From Cellulomonas humilata (GTDB taxonomy: Bacteria > Actinomycetota > Actinomycetes > Actinomycetales > Cellulomonadaceae): DNA of 64,000 bases. A program made the position numbers and the translations under genes. The notes beneath the pieces were generated by a model. It was not told the origin of the DNA. It saw only the letters and a list, made by a program, of their open reading frames with translations, and searched no databases. The stretch is from the NCBI RefSeq assembly GCF_030814415.1, contig NZ_JAUSVB010000003.1, forward strand, positions 62,001-126,000, written 5' to 3'. Of this stretch, positions 8,145-17,340 are shown piece after piece. Positions within the stretch are counted from its first letter, which is position 1. Each line of letters starts with the position of its first letter.

Positions 8145-9602
8145 CTACGCAGGAGCCCGGGACAGGAGCCAGTCGACAACCTGGTCGGCGGACCAGCCGT
8201 CGGGGTACAGCTCGGCCAGCCGGCCGGCGCCGCTGAGGTCGGCGCCCAGGGTGACCAGGGCCTCCTCGGTGCGCCCGTCGGGCCGGGTCTGGCCGAGGCC
8301 GACGTCGGCCGACAGCGCGTTGCACAGGCACGCCCGGCCGGCGGCGTCGTCGGCAGACCCGCCCTTGCGGACGAACATCTCGACCGGCTCGGCCGGGCAG
8401 CGGTACCCCACGCGGCCGTCGTCCTTGCGGTACGGCGAGCGCAGGTAGCCCAGGTCGCACAGGCGTGGCCGGGCGGCGCGCACGGCCGGGTCGGAGAGTG
8501 ACCCCTCGAGCTGGGCGACCTTGAACGGGAAGCCGGTCGGTGAGGCGTCGCCGTCGGTGAGGACCTCGAGGGTTCCTGCCCGCAGCCGGGCCAGGAGCCG
8601 CGCGCGCAGCTCCGGGGTCAGCCCCGAGTCGGCGCTCAGCGCGAAGACCGTCCCCACCTGGACCCCGGTCGCGCCCGTCGCCACCGCAGCCCGGACGGCC
8701 TCGGGGGTGCCGAGCGAGCCGGCGAGCCAGAACGGCAGACCCACGGCCGCGACCTTGCCGATGTCTGCCTGGTCCCGGGCGCCGAACACCGGCTGGCCGC
8801 GCTCGTCCCGCACGGGCCGTCCCCGCGGCGGCGCGTTGTGGCCTCCCGCCCGCGGCCCCTCGACGACGAAGCCGTCGGGCCGGATCGCGGGGTCGCGCGT
8901 CAGGTAGGCGGCGAGGACCTCGCTGGACACGATCGCCAGGAACATCGGCCGCTCCAGCGGCGGCAGACCGGGACCGAGCAGGTCGGGCGGGTCGATCGTG
9001 ACGGCGTGGTCGCCGCCGGGGTCGCCGGCCACGTCGACGGGCAGCCGGGTCGGGCGGTGCGCCGCGAGGGCGTCGAGCAGGTGCGGCAGGTGGCGCGGGA
9101 TGCCGGCGCCGACGAGCACGGCGTCGACGCCCGCGAGCATCGCCCCGTACGCGGCGGCGGGCAGCGCCATCTGGACCTTCTCCAGGTAGTTGATGCCGAC
9201 GGGGCCGCTGTGGCCGGCCTTGGCCAGCCACACCTCGACGAAGTTGCCGAGCACGGTCAGCTCCTGGACGGCTCGACCCGGTCGGATGCTGAGCCGCGGC
9301 ACCGGGGTGTACGCCACGCCCGGCGCCCGCCCGCCGGGCCGCAGGTACCGCGCGAGCACGCGCTCGACGATCGCCCGTACCGGGAACGCCGCCATCGCGC
9401 GACGGACCGAGCCGTCGAGGTCCCCGTCCTCGAGCCGTCGCGCCAGCACGAGGTCCAGCGCGGTCCCCGACACCACGCCGAGCTGTCCGCGCCTCGCGAC
9501 GGCCGACGCCAACCGCCAGGACGAGACGGCCACCCCCATCCCACCCTGGATGATCGGCGGGAGCGCTCGTCGCAGTGCCGGCACGGGCAGGGAAGTCGAC
9601 AT
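8145..9602 (-). CDS. Nitronate monooxygenase / PfaD-like FMN flavoprotein
   Basis: Protein of 485 aa with the TIM-barrel features of the 2-nitropropane dioxygenase/NMO superfamily: N-terminal IIQGGMGVAVSSW, glycine-rich EGPRAGGHNAPP (FMN phosphate loop), GVQVGT near the C-terminal third, and a Cys-containing tail (CLCNAL). Superfamily members oxidise nitronates with O2, or act as enoyl reductases (FabK, PfaD). This sequence is longer than simple NMOs and has the PfaD-like C-terminal region, so an enoyl-reductase or other flavin redox role is a real alternative. It lies 48 bases downstream of an InhA-type enoyl-ACP reductase and just upstream of a PLD, which favours a lipid context. Start ATG 9602 is followed by the family-typical R-x-x-L-P-P-I-I-Q-G-G-M-G. 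Confidence 0.78.
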   Translation of the reverse strand: MSTSLPVPALRRALPPIIQGGMGVAVSSWRLASAVARRGQLGVVSGTALDLVLARRLEDGDLDGSVRRAMAAFPVRAIVERVLARYLRPGGRAPGVAYTPVPRLSIRPGRAVQELTVLGNFVEVWLAKAGHSGPVGINYLEKVQMALPAAAYGAMLAGVDAVLVGAGIPRHLPHLLDALAAHRPTRLPVDVAGDPGGDHAVTIDPPDLLGPGLPPLERPMFLAIVSSEVLAAYLTRDPAIRPDGFVVEGPRAGGHNAPPRGRPVRDERGQPVFGARDQADIGKVAAVGLPFWLAGSLGTPEAVRAAVATGATGVQVGTVFALSADSGLTPELRARLLARLRAGTLEVLTDGDASPTGFPFKVAQLEGSLSDPAVRAARPRLCDLGYLRSPYRKDDGRVGYRCPAEPVEMFVRKGGSADDAAGRACLCNALSADVGLGQTRPDGRTEEALVTLGADLSGAGRLAELYPDGWSADQVVDWLLSRAPA

Positions 9603-9650
9603 CGAGCTCTCCAGGGTGGTGGGACGTCGGTAGCGCCGGGCCGGTGGGGC

Positions 9651-10418
9651 CTACAGCCCCATCGCGTGCACCCCGCCGTCGACGTGCACGAGCTCGCCGG
9701 TCGTGGCGGGGAACCAGTCCGAGAGCAGCGCCACGACGGCGCGAGCGGTCGGGCCGGCGTCGTGGACGTCCCATCCGAGCGGGGCGCGATGGTCCCACCC
9801 GCTCTCGATCGTCTCGAAGCCGGGGATGGACTTGGCCGCGGTCGACCGGACCGGGCCCGCGGCGACCAGGTTGACCCGGATCCCCTCGGGACCCAGGTCT
9901 CGGGCCAGGTAGCGCGAGGTCGACTCGAGGGCGGCCTTGGCGACGCCCATCCAGTCGTAGACCGGCCACGCCACGCTCGCGTCGAACGTCAGGCCGACGA
10001 CCGAGCTGCCCCGGCGCATGAGCGGCTGCGTCGCGACCGCCAGGGCCTTCAGGGAGTACGCCGAGACCTCCAGCGCGGTCGACACGTCGGACCACTGGCC
10101 GCCGAGGAAGTCGCCGCCGAGGACTGACTGCGGGGCGAAGCCGATGGAGTGGACGACGCCGTCCAGACGGTCCGCGTGCTCTCCGACCGCCCCGGCCAGG
10201 GCCGCCAGGTCCGCGGAGGACGTGACGTCGAGAGTGACCACCGGCGCCACGTCGGGCAGCCGCCGGGCGATCGCCTCGGTCAGCCGCTGCTGGCGGCCGA
10301 ACGACGTGAGGACCACCTGCGCACCCTGCTCCTGGGCGAGCCGGGCCACGTGGAAGGCGATCGAGCCCTCCGTGAGCACCCCGGTCACCAGGATCGTCTT
10401 GCCGTCGAGCAGGGGCAT
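9651..10418 (-). CDS. fabI: Enoyl-ACP reductase, InhA/FabI type
   Basis: Reduces the trans-2-enoyl-ACP double bond with NADH in the last step of fatty-acid elongation (FAS II). The sequence tracks mycobacterial InhA closely: start LLDGKTILVTG, SIAFHVARLAQEQGAQVVLT, LDGVVHSIGF, catalytic Tyr154 and Lys161 in YDWMGVAKAALES, and the C-terminal LLSDWFPATTGELVHVDGG. I chose ATG 10418 because the GGAGGAG ribosome site sits 6 bases ahead of it; ATG 10424 would directly abut the site. The result is 255 aa, slightly shorter than InhA (269), the difference falling around the substrate-binding loop. Actinobacteria with type-I FAS often also carry this enzyme. Followed by the NMO/PfaD-like gene in the same orientation. 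Confidence 0.93.
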   Translation of the reverse strand: MPLLDGKTILVTGVLTEGSIAFHVARLAQEQGAQVVLTSFGRQQRLTEAIARRLPDVAPVVTLDVTSSADLAALAGAVGEHADRLDGVVHSIGFAPQSVLGGDFLGGQWSDVSTALEVSAYSLKALAVATQPLMRRGSSVVGLTFDASVAWPVYDWMGVAKAALESTSRYLARDLGPEGIRVNLVAAGPVRSTAAKSIPGFETIESGWDHRAPLGWDVHDAGPTARAVVALLSDWFPATTGELVHVDGGVHAMGL

Positions 10419-10594
10419 CGGCATCTCCTCCGGTGTCGGTGCCGATCTCGTTGTCGTCCGGCTCCCACGACGCTAGTCAGCCACGGCCGCGCCGCCAGGG
10501 TCGTTCGGCACCTTGACAGGCGGGCCGTGATGCGGGCTGCGCCGCGCGGGGCCGATCCGGTCCTGCGCCCGCCGCCGCGTGGGAGCATCGTGAC

Positions 10595-12676
10595 GTGGCC
10601 ACAGCGAGGCTCCACACCGAGACGGCCGAGGCCGGGCATCGAGCGGACGCCCACCTGTGGCGTGCGGCTGCGTGGTTCGCGGCCGCCCTGTGGGCCACCT
10701 ACGTGCTCGTCCCGAGCGAGCACACGGTCCTGCGCGGCCTGGTGCTGTACCCGCTCGGCGACGTCGCCGCGGTGGTCGCCGTCGTCTACGGGGTCCGCCG
10801 GTACCGGCCGCGAGCGCCCGGGGCGTGGCTGCTGATCGCCGGAGGGCTCGCCTCGTTCACGGTCGCGGACGTCATGCTCGCCATCCTCGAGGTGCAGGGC
10901 ACGCAAGGCTTCCCGTCGGTCGCGGACGTCTTCTACCTCTTGGCGTACCCCCTGTTCGCGGGCGGGCTGGTGGTCGCCAGCAGGGCCGGGTTCCGGGAGG
11001 GCGGACGGGGCACGTTCATCGACGCCGGGATCATCACCATCGCCGCGACGCTGTTCGCGCTCCTCTTGATCACCTCGACGTACATCGCCGACCCGGACCT
11101 GTCCCTGGCCGCGGCGATCGTGGCCAGCGCCTACCCGTTGGCCGACGTGCTGCTGCTGGCCGTCACGGCACAGTTCCTGCTGTCCACCAGCTGGCGACCG
11201 CTCGCGCTGCGGCTCCTCACCGTGAGCCTCGCCCTGATCCTCGTCGGCGACATCTTCTACAGCGTGCAGGAGCTGTACACCTCCGGCGGGGACAAGAGGC
11301 TGGCCGACGCGCTGCTGCTCGCCGGGGTGCTCCTCCTGGGGCTCGCCGGCCTGCACCCCTCGATGACTGCCCTGACCGCCACGGCCGGCGAGGTGACGCT
11401 GCCGCGCTACAGCGTGCGTCGGGTGGTCTCGCTGTACCTGATCAGCCTGGTCCCGGTCGTGGTCCTCACCATCCAGGCCCTGACGGGGAGAGTGGACTAC
11501 GTCTGGATCACGCTCCTCGCGATGGTCGCGATCGCGGCGCTGGTCGTCACCCGCTTCGTCGACCTCGTCGGGCGGACCCTGCGGGCGGCCGAGCGCGAGG
11601 CCGCCCTGTCGCGCTTCGGCTCCGACCTGCTGTTCCGCTCCGGGCACGAGGAGCTCGTCACCACGGCACAGCGGGCGGCCGACGAGCTCGTCCCCGGTGG
11701 GTCGGCCCGGGTCATCGAGGCCGGGTCGGAGGCGATCGACGAGAGTGCCCTCTTCACGGCGCTCGTCGTGGTCAACGGCCGAGTGGTCGGCTCGGTGGTC
11801 GCGGACCAGCGCCTGACCGCCGAGCAGGGGACCCAGGACGCGCTCGTCACGGTCGCGCGCGGTCTGTCGCTGGCGCTGGAGCGCGACAGTCTCCTGGCCG
11901 CCGAGCAGGCGACCGCGGACAGCCTGGCGGAGCAGAACGCGCAGCTGCGCGAGCTGGACCGGATGAAGGACCAGCTGGTGAGCTCGGTCTCGCACGAGCT
12001 GCGTACCCCACTGACCTCGATCGGCGGCTACTCCGAGATGCTGCTCGGCCGGGAGTTCGGGGACCTCAACCACGACCAGCAGGACTTCGTCGAGGTCATC
12101 GACCGCAACGCCCGACGCCTGAACCGGATCATCGACGACATCCTGTTCGTCGCCCGGGTCGACGCGGGACGGTTGTCGCTGGAACGCAGCTGGGTCGACG
12201 TGGCCGCGGTCGCGGCGGTGTGCGTGGAAGCCGCGCTGCCCCGGGCCCGGCTCGGGGAGCTGACGATCGGGCTCACGGCGCCGGACGACCTCGAGCCGGT
12301 CTGGGCGGACCAGACCCGGCTCACGCAGATGTTCGACAACCTGATCACGAACGCGGTCAAGTTCACGCCCCCGGGCGGAACGATCACGGTGACCCTGAGC
12401 GGAGCTGAGGACATGGTGAGCGCACAGATCGCCGACACCGGCATCGGGATCCCACCGGGCGAGGTCGACCGGCTGTTCGAGCGGTTCTTCCGCGCCTCGA
12501 CGGTCGGTGCGGTCGACGGGACGGGCCTGGGGCTGAGCATCGTGAAGTCCATCGTGGAGGTCCACGACGGGACGATCGCGGTGACCAGCGCCGAGGGGGT
12601 GGGCACGACGTTCACGATCGAGCTGCCGGTCCGCCTGCCGGCGACGCGCCCGGCCGAGACGGAGGCTGCCGAATGA
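10595..12676 (+). CDS. Membrane sensor histidine kinase
   Basis: Kinase of 693 aa from GTG 10595 (GGGAG upstream). Residues 22-325 contain about nine hydrophobic segments with short loops, a multi-helix integral-membrane sensor rather than a periplasmic domain. Residues 330-430 resemble a degenerate GAF-like region, followed by a coiled coil (430-460) and the kinase core: H-box SHELRTP with phospho-acceptor His467, N-box DNLITNAVKFT, G1 DTGIGIP and G2 GTGLGLSI. It phosphorylates its partner, almost certainly the receiver protein encoded next (4-base ATGA overlap). First gene of a four-gene operon that ends in a polysaccharide synthase, so it probably reports on envelope state; the stimulus is unknown. 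Confidence 0.9.
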   Translation: MATARLHTETAEAGHRADAHLWRAAAWFAAALWATYVLVPSEHTVLRGLVLYPLGDVAAVVAVVYGVRRYRPRAPGAWLLIAGGLASFTVADVMLAILEVQGTQGFPSVADVFYLLAYPLFAGGLVVASRAGFREGGRGTFIDAGIITIAATLFALLLITSTYIADPDLSLAAAIVASAYPLADVLLLAVTAQFLLSTSWRPLALRLLTVSLALILVGDIFYSVQELYTSGGDKRLADALLLAGVLLLGLAGLHPSMTALTATAGEVTLPRYSVRRVVSLYLISLVPVVVLTIQALTGRVDYVWITLLAMVAIAALVVTRFVDLVGRTLRAAEREAALSRFGSDLLFRSGHEELVTTAQRAADELVPGGSARVIEAGSEAIDESALFTALVVVNGRVVGSVVADQRLTAEQGTQDALVTVARGLSLALERDSLLAAEQATADSLAEQNAQLRELDRMKDQLVSSVSHELRTPLTSIGGYSEMLLGREFGDLNHDQQDFVEVIDRNARRLNRIIDDILFVARVDAGRLSLERSWVDVAAVAAVCVEAALPRARLGELTIGLTAPDDLEPVWADQTRLTQMFDNLITNAVKFTPPGGTITVTLSGAEDMVSAQIADTGIGIPPGEVDRLFERFFRASTVGAVDGTGLGLSIVKSIVEVHDGTIAVTSAEGVGTTFTIELPVRLPATRPAETEAAE

Positions 12677-13065
12677 GCACGGAGGCGTCGTCGCCCCAGC
12701 CCGTGATCCTGGTCGCCGACGACGACGAGGACATCCTCCACCTGCTCACGTTCCGGCTGGAACGGTCCGGCTACACGGTGGTGAGCGCCAGGGACGGCGA
12801 GGAGGCGCTCCGGGTGGCCCGGGAGCACGTCCCCGACCTGGCCGTGCTGGACGTGCGGATGCCGAAGCTCGACGGGTACGAGGTGACCCGGGCGCTACGG
12901 GCCGACGAGGCGACGCGCCGGATGCCGATCATCCTGCTGACCGCGAAGGTGCAGGACGGGGACGTCCAGCGCGGCTTCGACGCCGGTGCCGACGACTACG
13001 TGCGCAAGCCGTTCAGCCCGCAAGAGCTCCGCTCCCGGGTGCAAGCCATCCTCGGCCGTCGGTAG
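12673..13065 (+). CDS. Stand-alone response-regulator receiver (CheY-like)
   Basis: Receiver domain of 130 aa with no output domain. It shows the acidic pair DDDED (16-20), phospho-acceptor Asp60 in VLDVRMP, the Thr in LLTAK and Lys in RKPF, so it should be phosphorylatable. The start overlaps the kinase stop (ATGA). Lacking a DNA-binding or enzymatic output, it must act by protein contact; the HEAT-repeat protein encoded 8 bases downstream is the obvious candidate (inference). Confidence 0.9.
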   Translation: MSTEASSPQPVILVADDDEDILHLLTFRLERSGYTVVSARDGEEALRVAREHVPDLAVLDVRMPKLDGYEVTRALRADEATRRMPIILLTAKVQDGDVQRGFDAGADDYVRKPFSPQELRSRVQAILGRR

Positions 13066-13073
13066 GCCCGCAC

Positions 13074-14075
13074 GTGACCCTGGTCTCCGTCGTCCTGGTC
13101 CTGGCCCTGGCCGGCGTGGCGTTGGTGCTCGCCCTGATCGTGCTCCGCACCTGGCGGAGCGCGCGGGACCGGCGACTGCGCGACGTGGCCGAACGCCTGC
13201 GGCCCGCGGCGATCGAGCTGGTGGACACCCCGGACGCCGAGCCGCCAGCACTGACGGGCACCGAGGCCCGGGTGTTCGCCGAGCTGCTGGCGCACTACTC
13301 ACGGATGCTGCGAGGTGACGACGACGAACGGATCGGCGCGTACTTCGAGGCCTCCGGCGCGGTGGACCAGCTGCGGCTCCGGCTGCGCAGCCGCCGGTTG
13401 CGACGTCGGGTGGGGGCCGCGTTCGGCCTGGGTGACATGGCCTCGGAGCGGGCGATCCCGGATCTGCTGCTCGCACTCGACGACCCCAGCGTCGACGTCC
13501 GGGCCGCGGCGACCAGGAGCCTCGGTCGCCTGGGCGCCACCGCTGCGGTCGAACCCCTCATCGGCGCCTCCGTCGCGCAGCGGGTACCGCGATCGGTCAC
13601 CGGTGCGGCGCTGCTCGAGATCGGCCCCGCCGCGGTGCCCCACCTGCTGGACCTGCTCGACCACCCCGACGCGCACTTCCGCGTGCACGCCGCCGACCTC
13701 GTCGGGCTGCTCGGTTCGGCCGACGCCGCCGACGTGCTCCTGCCTCGGCTGCGCGACGCCTCCTCGGAGGTCCGCGCCGCCGGGGCCGCCGCGATGGGGC
13801 GGCTCGGCGCCAGTGCCGGGCGGGACCAGCTGATCGACCTGCTGGCGGACCGGGTGCCGTTCGTCCGGGCCGCCGCCGCCCGCGCGCTCGGGCAGATCGG
13901 GGGTCGGTCGGCGGCGGCCGCGCTGCTCGAGGTGGCCCGGCACGACGAGTTCGACCCGGCCGCGGAGGCCGGCAGGGCACTGGCGCGGATCGACCCGGAG
14001 CTGGTGCTGTCCTGCGCGGAGGACCCCGACGCAGGGCCGCACCTGCGCGAGGCAGCGGACCGGTTGGCGCTGTGA
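13074..14075 (+). CDS. Membrane-anchored HEAT-repeat protein
   Basis: Protein of 333 aa from GTG 13074. A single N-terminal hydrophobic segment (residues 2-24, followed by Arg-rich sequence) anchors it with the rest in the cytoplasm. From about residue 115 it is built of roughly 30-residue helical repeats containing the A-I-P-x-L-L-x-A-L-x-D-x-x-x-x-V-R-x-A-A pattern of PBS/HEAT repeats (five to six copies). Such solenoids are protein-binding scaffolds. Position between a stand-alone receiver and a membrane glycosyltransferase, overlapping the latter by 4 bases (GTGA), suggests it transmits the phospho-signal to the synthase. No enzymatic motif is seen. Confidence 0.82.
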   Translation: MTLVSVVLVLALAGVALVLALIVLRTWRSARDRRLRDVAERLRPAAIELVDTPDAEPPALTGTEARVFAELLAHYSRMLRGDDDERIGAYFEASGAVDQLRLRLRSRRLRRRVGAAFGLGDMASERAIPDLLLALDDPSVDVRAAATRSLGRLGATAAVEPLIGASVAQRVPRSVTGAALLEIGPAAVPHLLDLLDHPDAHFRVHAADLVGLLGSADAADVLLPRLRDASSEVRAAGAAAMGRLGASAGRDQLIDLLADRVPFVRAAAARALGQIGGRSAAAALLEVARHDEFDPAAEAGRALARIDPELVLSCAEDPDAGPHLREAADRLAL

Positions 14076-15487
14076 GCCTGCTCGAGGCGGCACTGGTCGC
14101 GTTCTCCGTCGCGTCGTTCGTGTACTTCGTCATCATCGACCTCCTGTACCTGCTGCTCACGGGCCTCGCGTGGAACGACCTGCGGGGGACGATCTGGCGG
14201 CGCCGCTACCTGGGGCTCGACGAGGCGTTCGCGTCGCCGCTGACGCCGGGCATCTCGGTGATCGTCCCGGCCTTCAACGAGGAGGCGGGTATCGTCGAGA
14301 GCGTCCGGTCGCTCCTCGGGCTGCGCTACCCCCAGCACGAGGTCATCGTCGTCAACGACGGGTCGAACGACGGCACGATCGCCGTGCTGGTCGCGGCGTT
14401 CGACCTCGTGCCGGTGCGTCAGGCGCTGCGCGAGGGGATCCCCACCGCACGGGTCCGGGCCGCCTACGCCTCGCGGTCCCACCCGGACCTGCTGGTGCTG
14501 GACAAGGAGAACGCCGGCCGTTCCGACGCGATCAACGCGGGCGTGAACGCGGCCCGGCACCCCTACGTCTGCATGATCGACGCGGACTCCCTGCTCGAGC
14601 ACGACGCGCTCCTGCGCATCGCCAAGCCGTTGCTGGACCACCCCGAGTCCGTGGTCGCGGCCGGCGGCACCGTCCGGGTGGCGAACGGCTGCGAGATCGA
14701 CCACGGTCAGGTGCAGGCGGTGCGGCTCGGCCACAGCAGGCTGGCGACGATCCAGACGCTGGAGTACATCCGCGCGTTCCTGGTGGCCCGCGTCGGATGG
14801 GGTCGCCTGCACGCCCTGGGGCTCATCAGCGGCGCCTTCGGCATCTTCGACCGGTCGCTGCTGCAGACCGTCGGCGGGCTGTGGACGGGCACCGTGGGGG
14901 AGGACCTCGAGCTCACCCTGCGCCTGCACCGGCACCTTCGGGAGCGGGACGAGCCGTACCGGGTCGTGTTCGTCGACGACGCGGTCTGCTGGACCGAGGT
15001 CCCCGAGGACTTCGCCACGCTGGGCGGGCAGAGACGCCGCTGGCAGCGCGGCCTGTACGAGGCGCTCCGCCGGCACCGGGTCATGATCGGCAACCCCCGG
15101 TACGGTCCGATCGGCCTGGTGTCCGCGGTGTACTTCGCCTTCTTCGAGTTCCTCAGCCCGATCTTCGCCCTGCTCGGCCTGCTGGTCAGCGTGGGGCTGT
15201 ACGCCTCCGGCGCCGTCTCCACGGGGTACTTCGTGTCGTTCCTCGCCGTCTCGATCGGGATGGGCGTGGTGCTCTCGACCTTGGCGCTGGCGATCGACCA
15301 GGTCGGGTACGGACGGTACGAGCGCCGCACGGACGTGGCGCGACTGCTCGCCTACACCGTGCTCGAGAGCGTCGGGTACCACCAGCTGCACAACGTCTGG
15401 CGGTTCCTGGGGTACGTGGACATCGCCCGCGGCAAGACCGACTGGGGGGTGCAGAAGCGCCGCGGGCTGGCCCGGCCTCCTACTTGA
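14072..15487 (+). CDS. Processive membrane GT2 glycosyltransferase
   Basis: Protein of 471 aa starting at GTG 14072. It has an N-terminal membrane helix (10-32), a GT-A domain with the inverting GT2 set, VVNDGSNDG (about 93-101), IDADS (169-173), GEDLEL (general-base Asp) and QRRRWQRG (QxxRW), and then three or more C-terminal membrane helices. This architecture is that of polysaccharide synthases such as PgaC, hyaluronan or cellulose synthases, which polymerise a UDP-sugar and export the chain. The polymer cannot be told from sequence; no PgaB- or BcsB-like partner lies nearby. The tail overlaps the convergent permease gene by 8 bases. Co-transcription with kinase, receiver and HEAT protein implies post-translational control. 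Confidence 0.88.
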   Translation: MSLLEAALVAFSVASFVYFVIIDLLYLLLTGLAWNDLRGTIWRRRYLGLDEAFASPLTPGISVIVPAFNEEAGIVESVRSLLGLRYPQHEVIVVNDGSNDGTIAVLVAAFDLVPVRQALREGIPTARVRAAYASRSHPDLLVLDKENAGRSDAINAGVNAARHPYVCMIDADSLLEHDALLRIAKPLLDHPESVVAAGGTVRVANGCEIDHGQVQAVRLGHSRLATIQTLEYIRAFLVARVGWGRLHALGLISGAFGIFDRSLLQTVGGLWTGTVGEDLELTLRLHRHLRERDEPYRVVFVDDAVCWTEVPEDFATLGGQRRRWQRGLYEALRRHRVMIGNPRYGPIGLVSAVYFAFFEFLSPIFALLGLLVSVGLYASGAVSTGYFVSFLAVSIGMGVVLSTLALAIDQVGYGRYERRTDVARLLAYTVLESVGYHQLHNVWRFLGYVDIARGKTDWGVQKRRGLARPPT

Positions 15488-16379
15488 TCGCCCCCTGCGT
15501 CACCCCGGACATCACCCAGCGCTGGGTGAACAGGTACACGATGATCGCGGGCGTCATGGCCATGAGGTAGGACGCGAACGCGACGTTGTAGTTGCTGCTG
15601 AACTGGGTCTGGAAGATGTTCTGCAGCACCGGCAGGGTCTGGAGCGTGGAGTCGGCCGTGATGAGCGACGGCATCATGAAGTCGTTCCACGAGGCGAGGA
15701 ACGCGAAGATCGCGACGGTCGCGCTCATGGGCGCCATCATCGGGAAGACGATGCGCCGGAACACCACCCAGGTCGTCGCACCGTCCAGCCGGGCGCTCTC
15801 CTCGAGCTCCTCCGGGAGTCCTCGGATAAAGGCCGTGAACAGCAGGACGCTGAACGACAGCTGGAACATCACGTGCAGGAGCGCGACGCCGACGGGGTTG
15901 GCGAGGCCGACCATCCCGGTGAGCTTGACCTGGGACAGGGCCAGGACCGGGAACGGCAGGAACATCGCCGCCAGCAGGTAGAAGAACGACCAGCGGAAGA
16001 ACTTGTGGTCCCAGTTGCGCGCGATGGCGTAGGCCGCGAAGGCCGCGAGGATGACGGTGCCGACGACGGTCACCGCGGTGACGAACACCGAGATGGCGAA
16101 CGCGCGGGGGAAGTCGGTGAGCTCCCACGCCTGGACGAACCCGTCGACGCTGAGCGGGGACGGCAGGGAGAAGACCTGCCCGTCGACGGACTGCTCGGTG
16201 GTCTTGAAGGCCATCGTGACCGTCGCGTAGAGCGGCACGATGACGGCCAGCGTGCACAGGACGAGGACGACGGTGGTGCCCCAGCTCGGGCGGTCCTCGC
16301 CGCCCTTGCCGAGGAAGCGCCGGCGGGTACGGATCGGTACCTGGGCGGGGGTCGTGGTGACCAGGGTCTGCGCAGTCAT
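15480..16379 (-). CDS. Sugar ABC transporter permease (MalG/CUT1 type)
   Basis: Integral membrane protein of 299 aa with six hydrophobic segments and the EAA loop (EELEESARLDGATTW...P) that docks the ATPase. N-terminal lead and length fit MalG-type CUT1 permeases. The start ATG 16379 overlaps the stop of the partner permease by one base (TGATG on the minus strand). It is the last gene of the glucosidase, binding protein, permease, permease operon. No ATPase gene is present; in actinobacteria a shared MsiK-type ATPase usually energises such importers. Confidence 0.92.
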   Translation of the reverse strand: MTAQTLVTTTPAQVPIRTRRRFLGKGGEDRPSWGTTVVLVLCTLAVIVPLYATVTMAFKTTEQSVDGQVFSLPSPLSVDGFVQAWELTDFPRAFAISVFVTAVTVVGTVILAAFAAYAIARNWDHKFFRWSFFYLLAAMFLPFPVLALSQVKLTGMVGLANPVGVALLHVMFQLSFSVLLFTAFIRGLPEELEESARLDGATTWVVFRRIVFPMMAPMSATVAIFAFLASWNDFMMPSLITADSTLQTLPVLQNIFQTQFSSNYNVAFASYLMAMTPAIIVYLFTQRWVMSGVTQGAIK

Positions 16380-17305
16380 CAGAACGCGCTCCTTCCGCGG
16401 TTGAGGCGTAGCTGGATCACGGCGAGGACCACGGCGATGAGGAAGAAGATCGTCGCGTTGGCCATCTGGTAGGCGTAGTCGCCGCCGGTGAAGCCGGAGA
16501 AGATCGTCATGGCGACGCTGCGGGTCGCCGTGCCGGGACCGCCGTTGGTCAGGCCGACGATGATGTCGTAGGCGTTCAGGAAGTTCTTGAAGCCGATGAC
16601 CAGGTTGATGACGACGTACCCCGCGACGAGCGGCAGGGTGATGGAGATCAGGCGTCGCAGCGGGGACGCGCCGTCCATCGACGCCGCCTCGTAGACCTCG
16701 GCCGGGATCGACAGGATCCCCGCGATGTAGATGAGCAGGGCGCTGGGGATCGCCTGCCACGCCGTGACGATGACGATCGTCACCCAGGCGAGGTCGGGGT
16801 TGGCCAGCAGGCTCTGCTCGAGGGCCGTGATGCCCACCGCCTGCCCGAGCTGCGGCAGCGAGTTGGAGAACAGGAAGTTGAAGACGTAGGCGATGACGAT
16901 GCCCGAGATGACCATCGGCAGCACGAACGCTGCGCGCAGCGCGACCTTGCCCCGGATCTTGGCGGTCAGGCCGACGGCCAGGAGGAACGCGATCAGGTTC
17001 ACCAGCAGCACCGTGACGAGGGCGAACCCGATGGTGAACAGGTACGAGCTGCGGATCGCCGGGTCCGAGAACAACGCCACGTAGTTGGTCAGGCCGATGA
17101 ACTGGAACTCGCCGAAGCCGACCGAGTCGGTGAAGCTGAAGGTGATGCCCATGATCGCCGGCAGGGTGATGCAGAGCGTGAAGAGGACCAGCGTGGGCAG
17201 CAGGAACAGGTAGAACGTCCGGTTGACCCGGGGGCGACGTGCTCTGATCGGCGTCGGTGCCGCGACGTCGCGGCTCCTCGGCCGGGTGGCAGCTGCAGTG
17301 GCCAT
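16379..17305 (-). CDS. Sugar ABC transporter permease (MalF/UgpA type)
   Basis: Permease of 308 aa with six membrane segments and EAA loop EVYEAASMDGASPLRR...P. A charged N-terminal tail (Arg/Pro-rich, 1-28) precedes the first helix, as common in MalF/UgpA-like CUT1 permeases. Lies 35 bases after the binding-protein gene and couples by one base to the second permease. Confidence 0.92.
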   Translation of the reverse strand: MATAAATRPRSRDVAAPTPIRARRPRVNRTFYLFLLPTLVLFTLCITLPAIMGITFSFTDSVGFGEFQFIGLTNYVALFSDPAIRSSYLFTIGFALVTVLLVNLIAFLLAVGLTAKIRGKVALRAAFVLPMVISGIVIAYVFNFLFSNSLPQLGQAVGITALEQSLLANPDLAWVTIVIVTAWQAIPSALLIYIAGILSIPAEVYEAASMDGASPLRRLISITLPLVAGYVVINLVIGFKNFLNAYDIIVGLTNGGPGTATRSVAMTIFSGFTGGDYAYQMANATIFFLIAVVLAVIQLRLNRGRSAF

Positions 17306-17340
17306 GAGATGTCTCCGTTCGAGGGTGTGGGGCCGAGTCG

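Noticed and set aside
6448..10095. Apparent 1215-codon fusion of phospholipase D with upstream sequence
   Set aside because: The upstream part is an off-frame reading of the flavoprotein and fabI genes; the PLD starts near 8112-8130.
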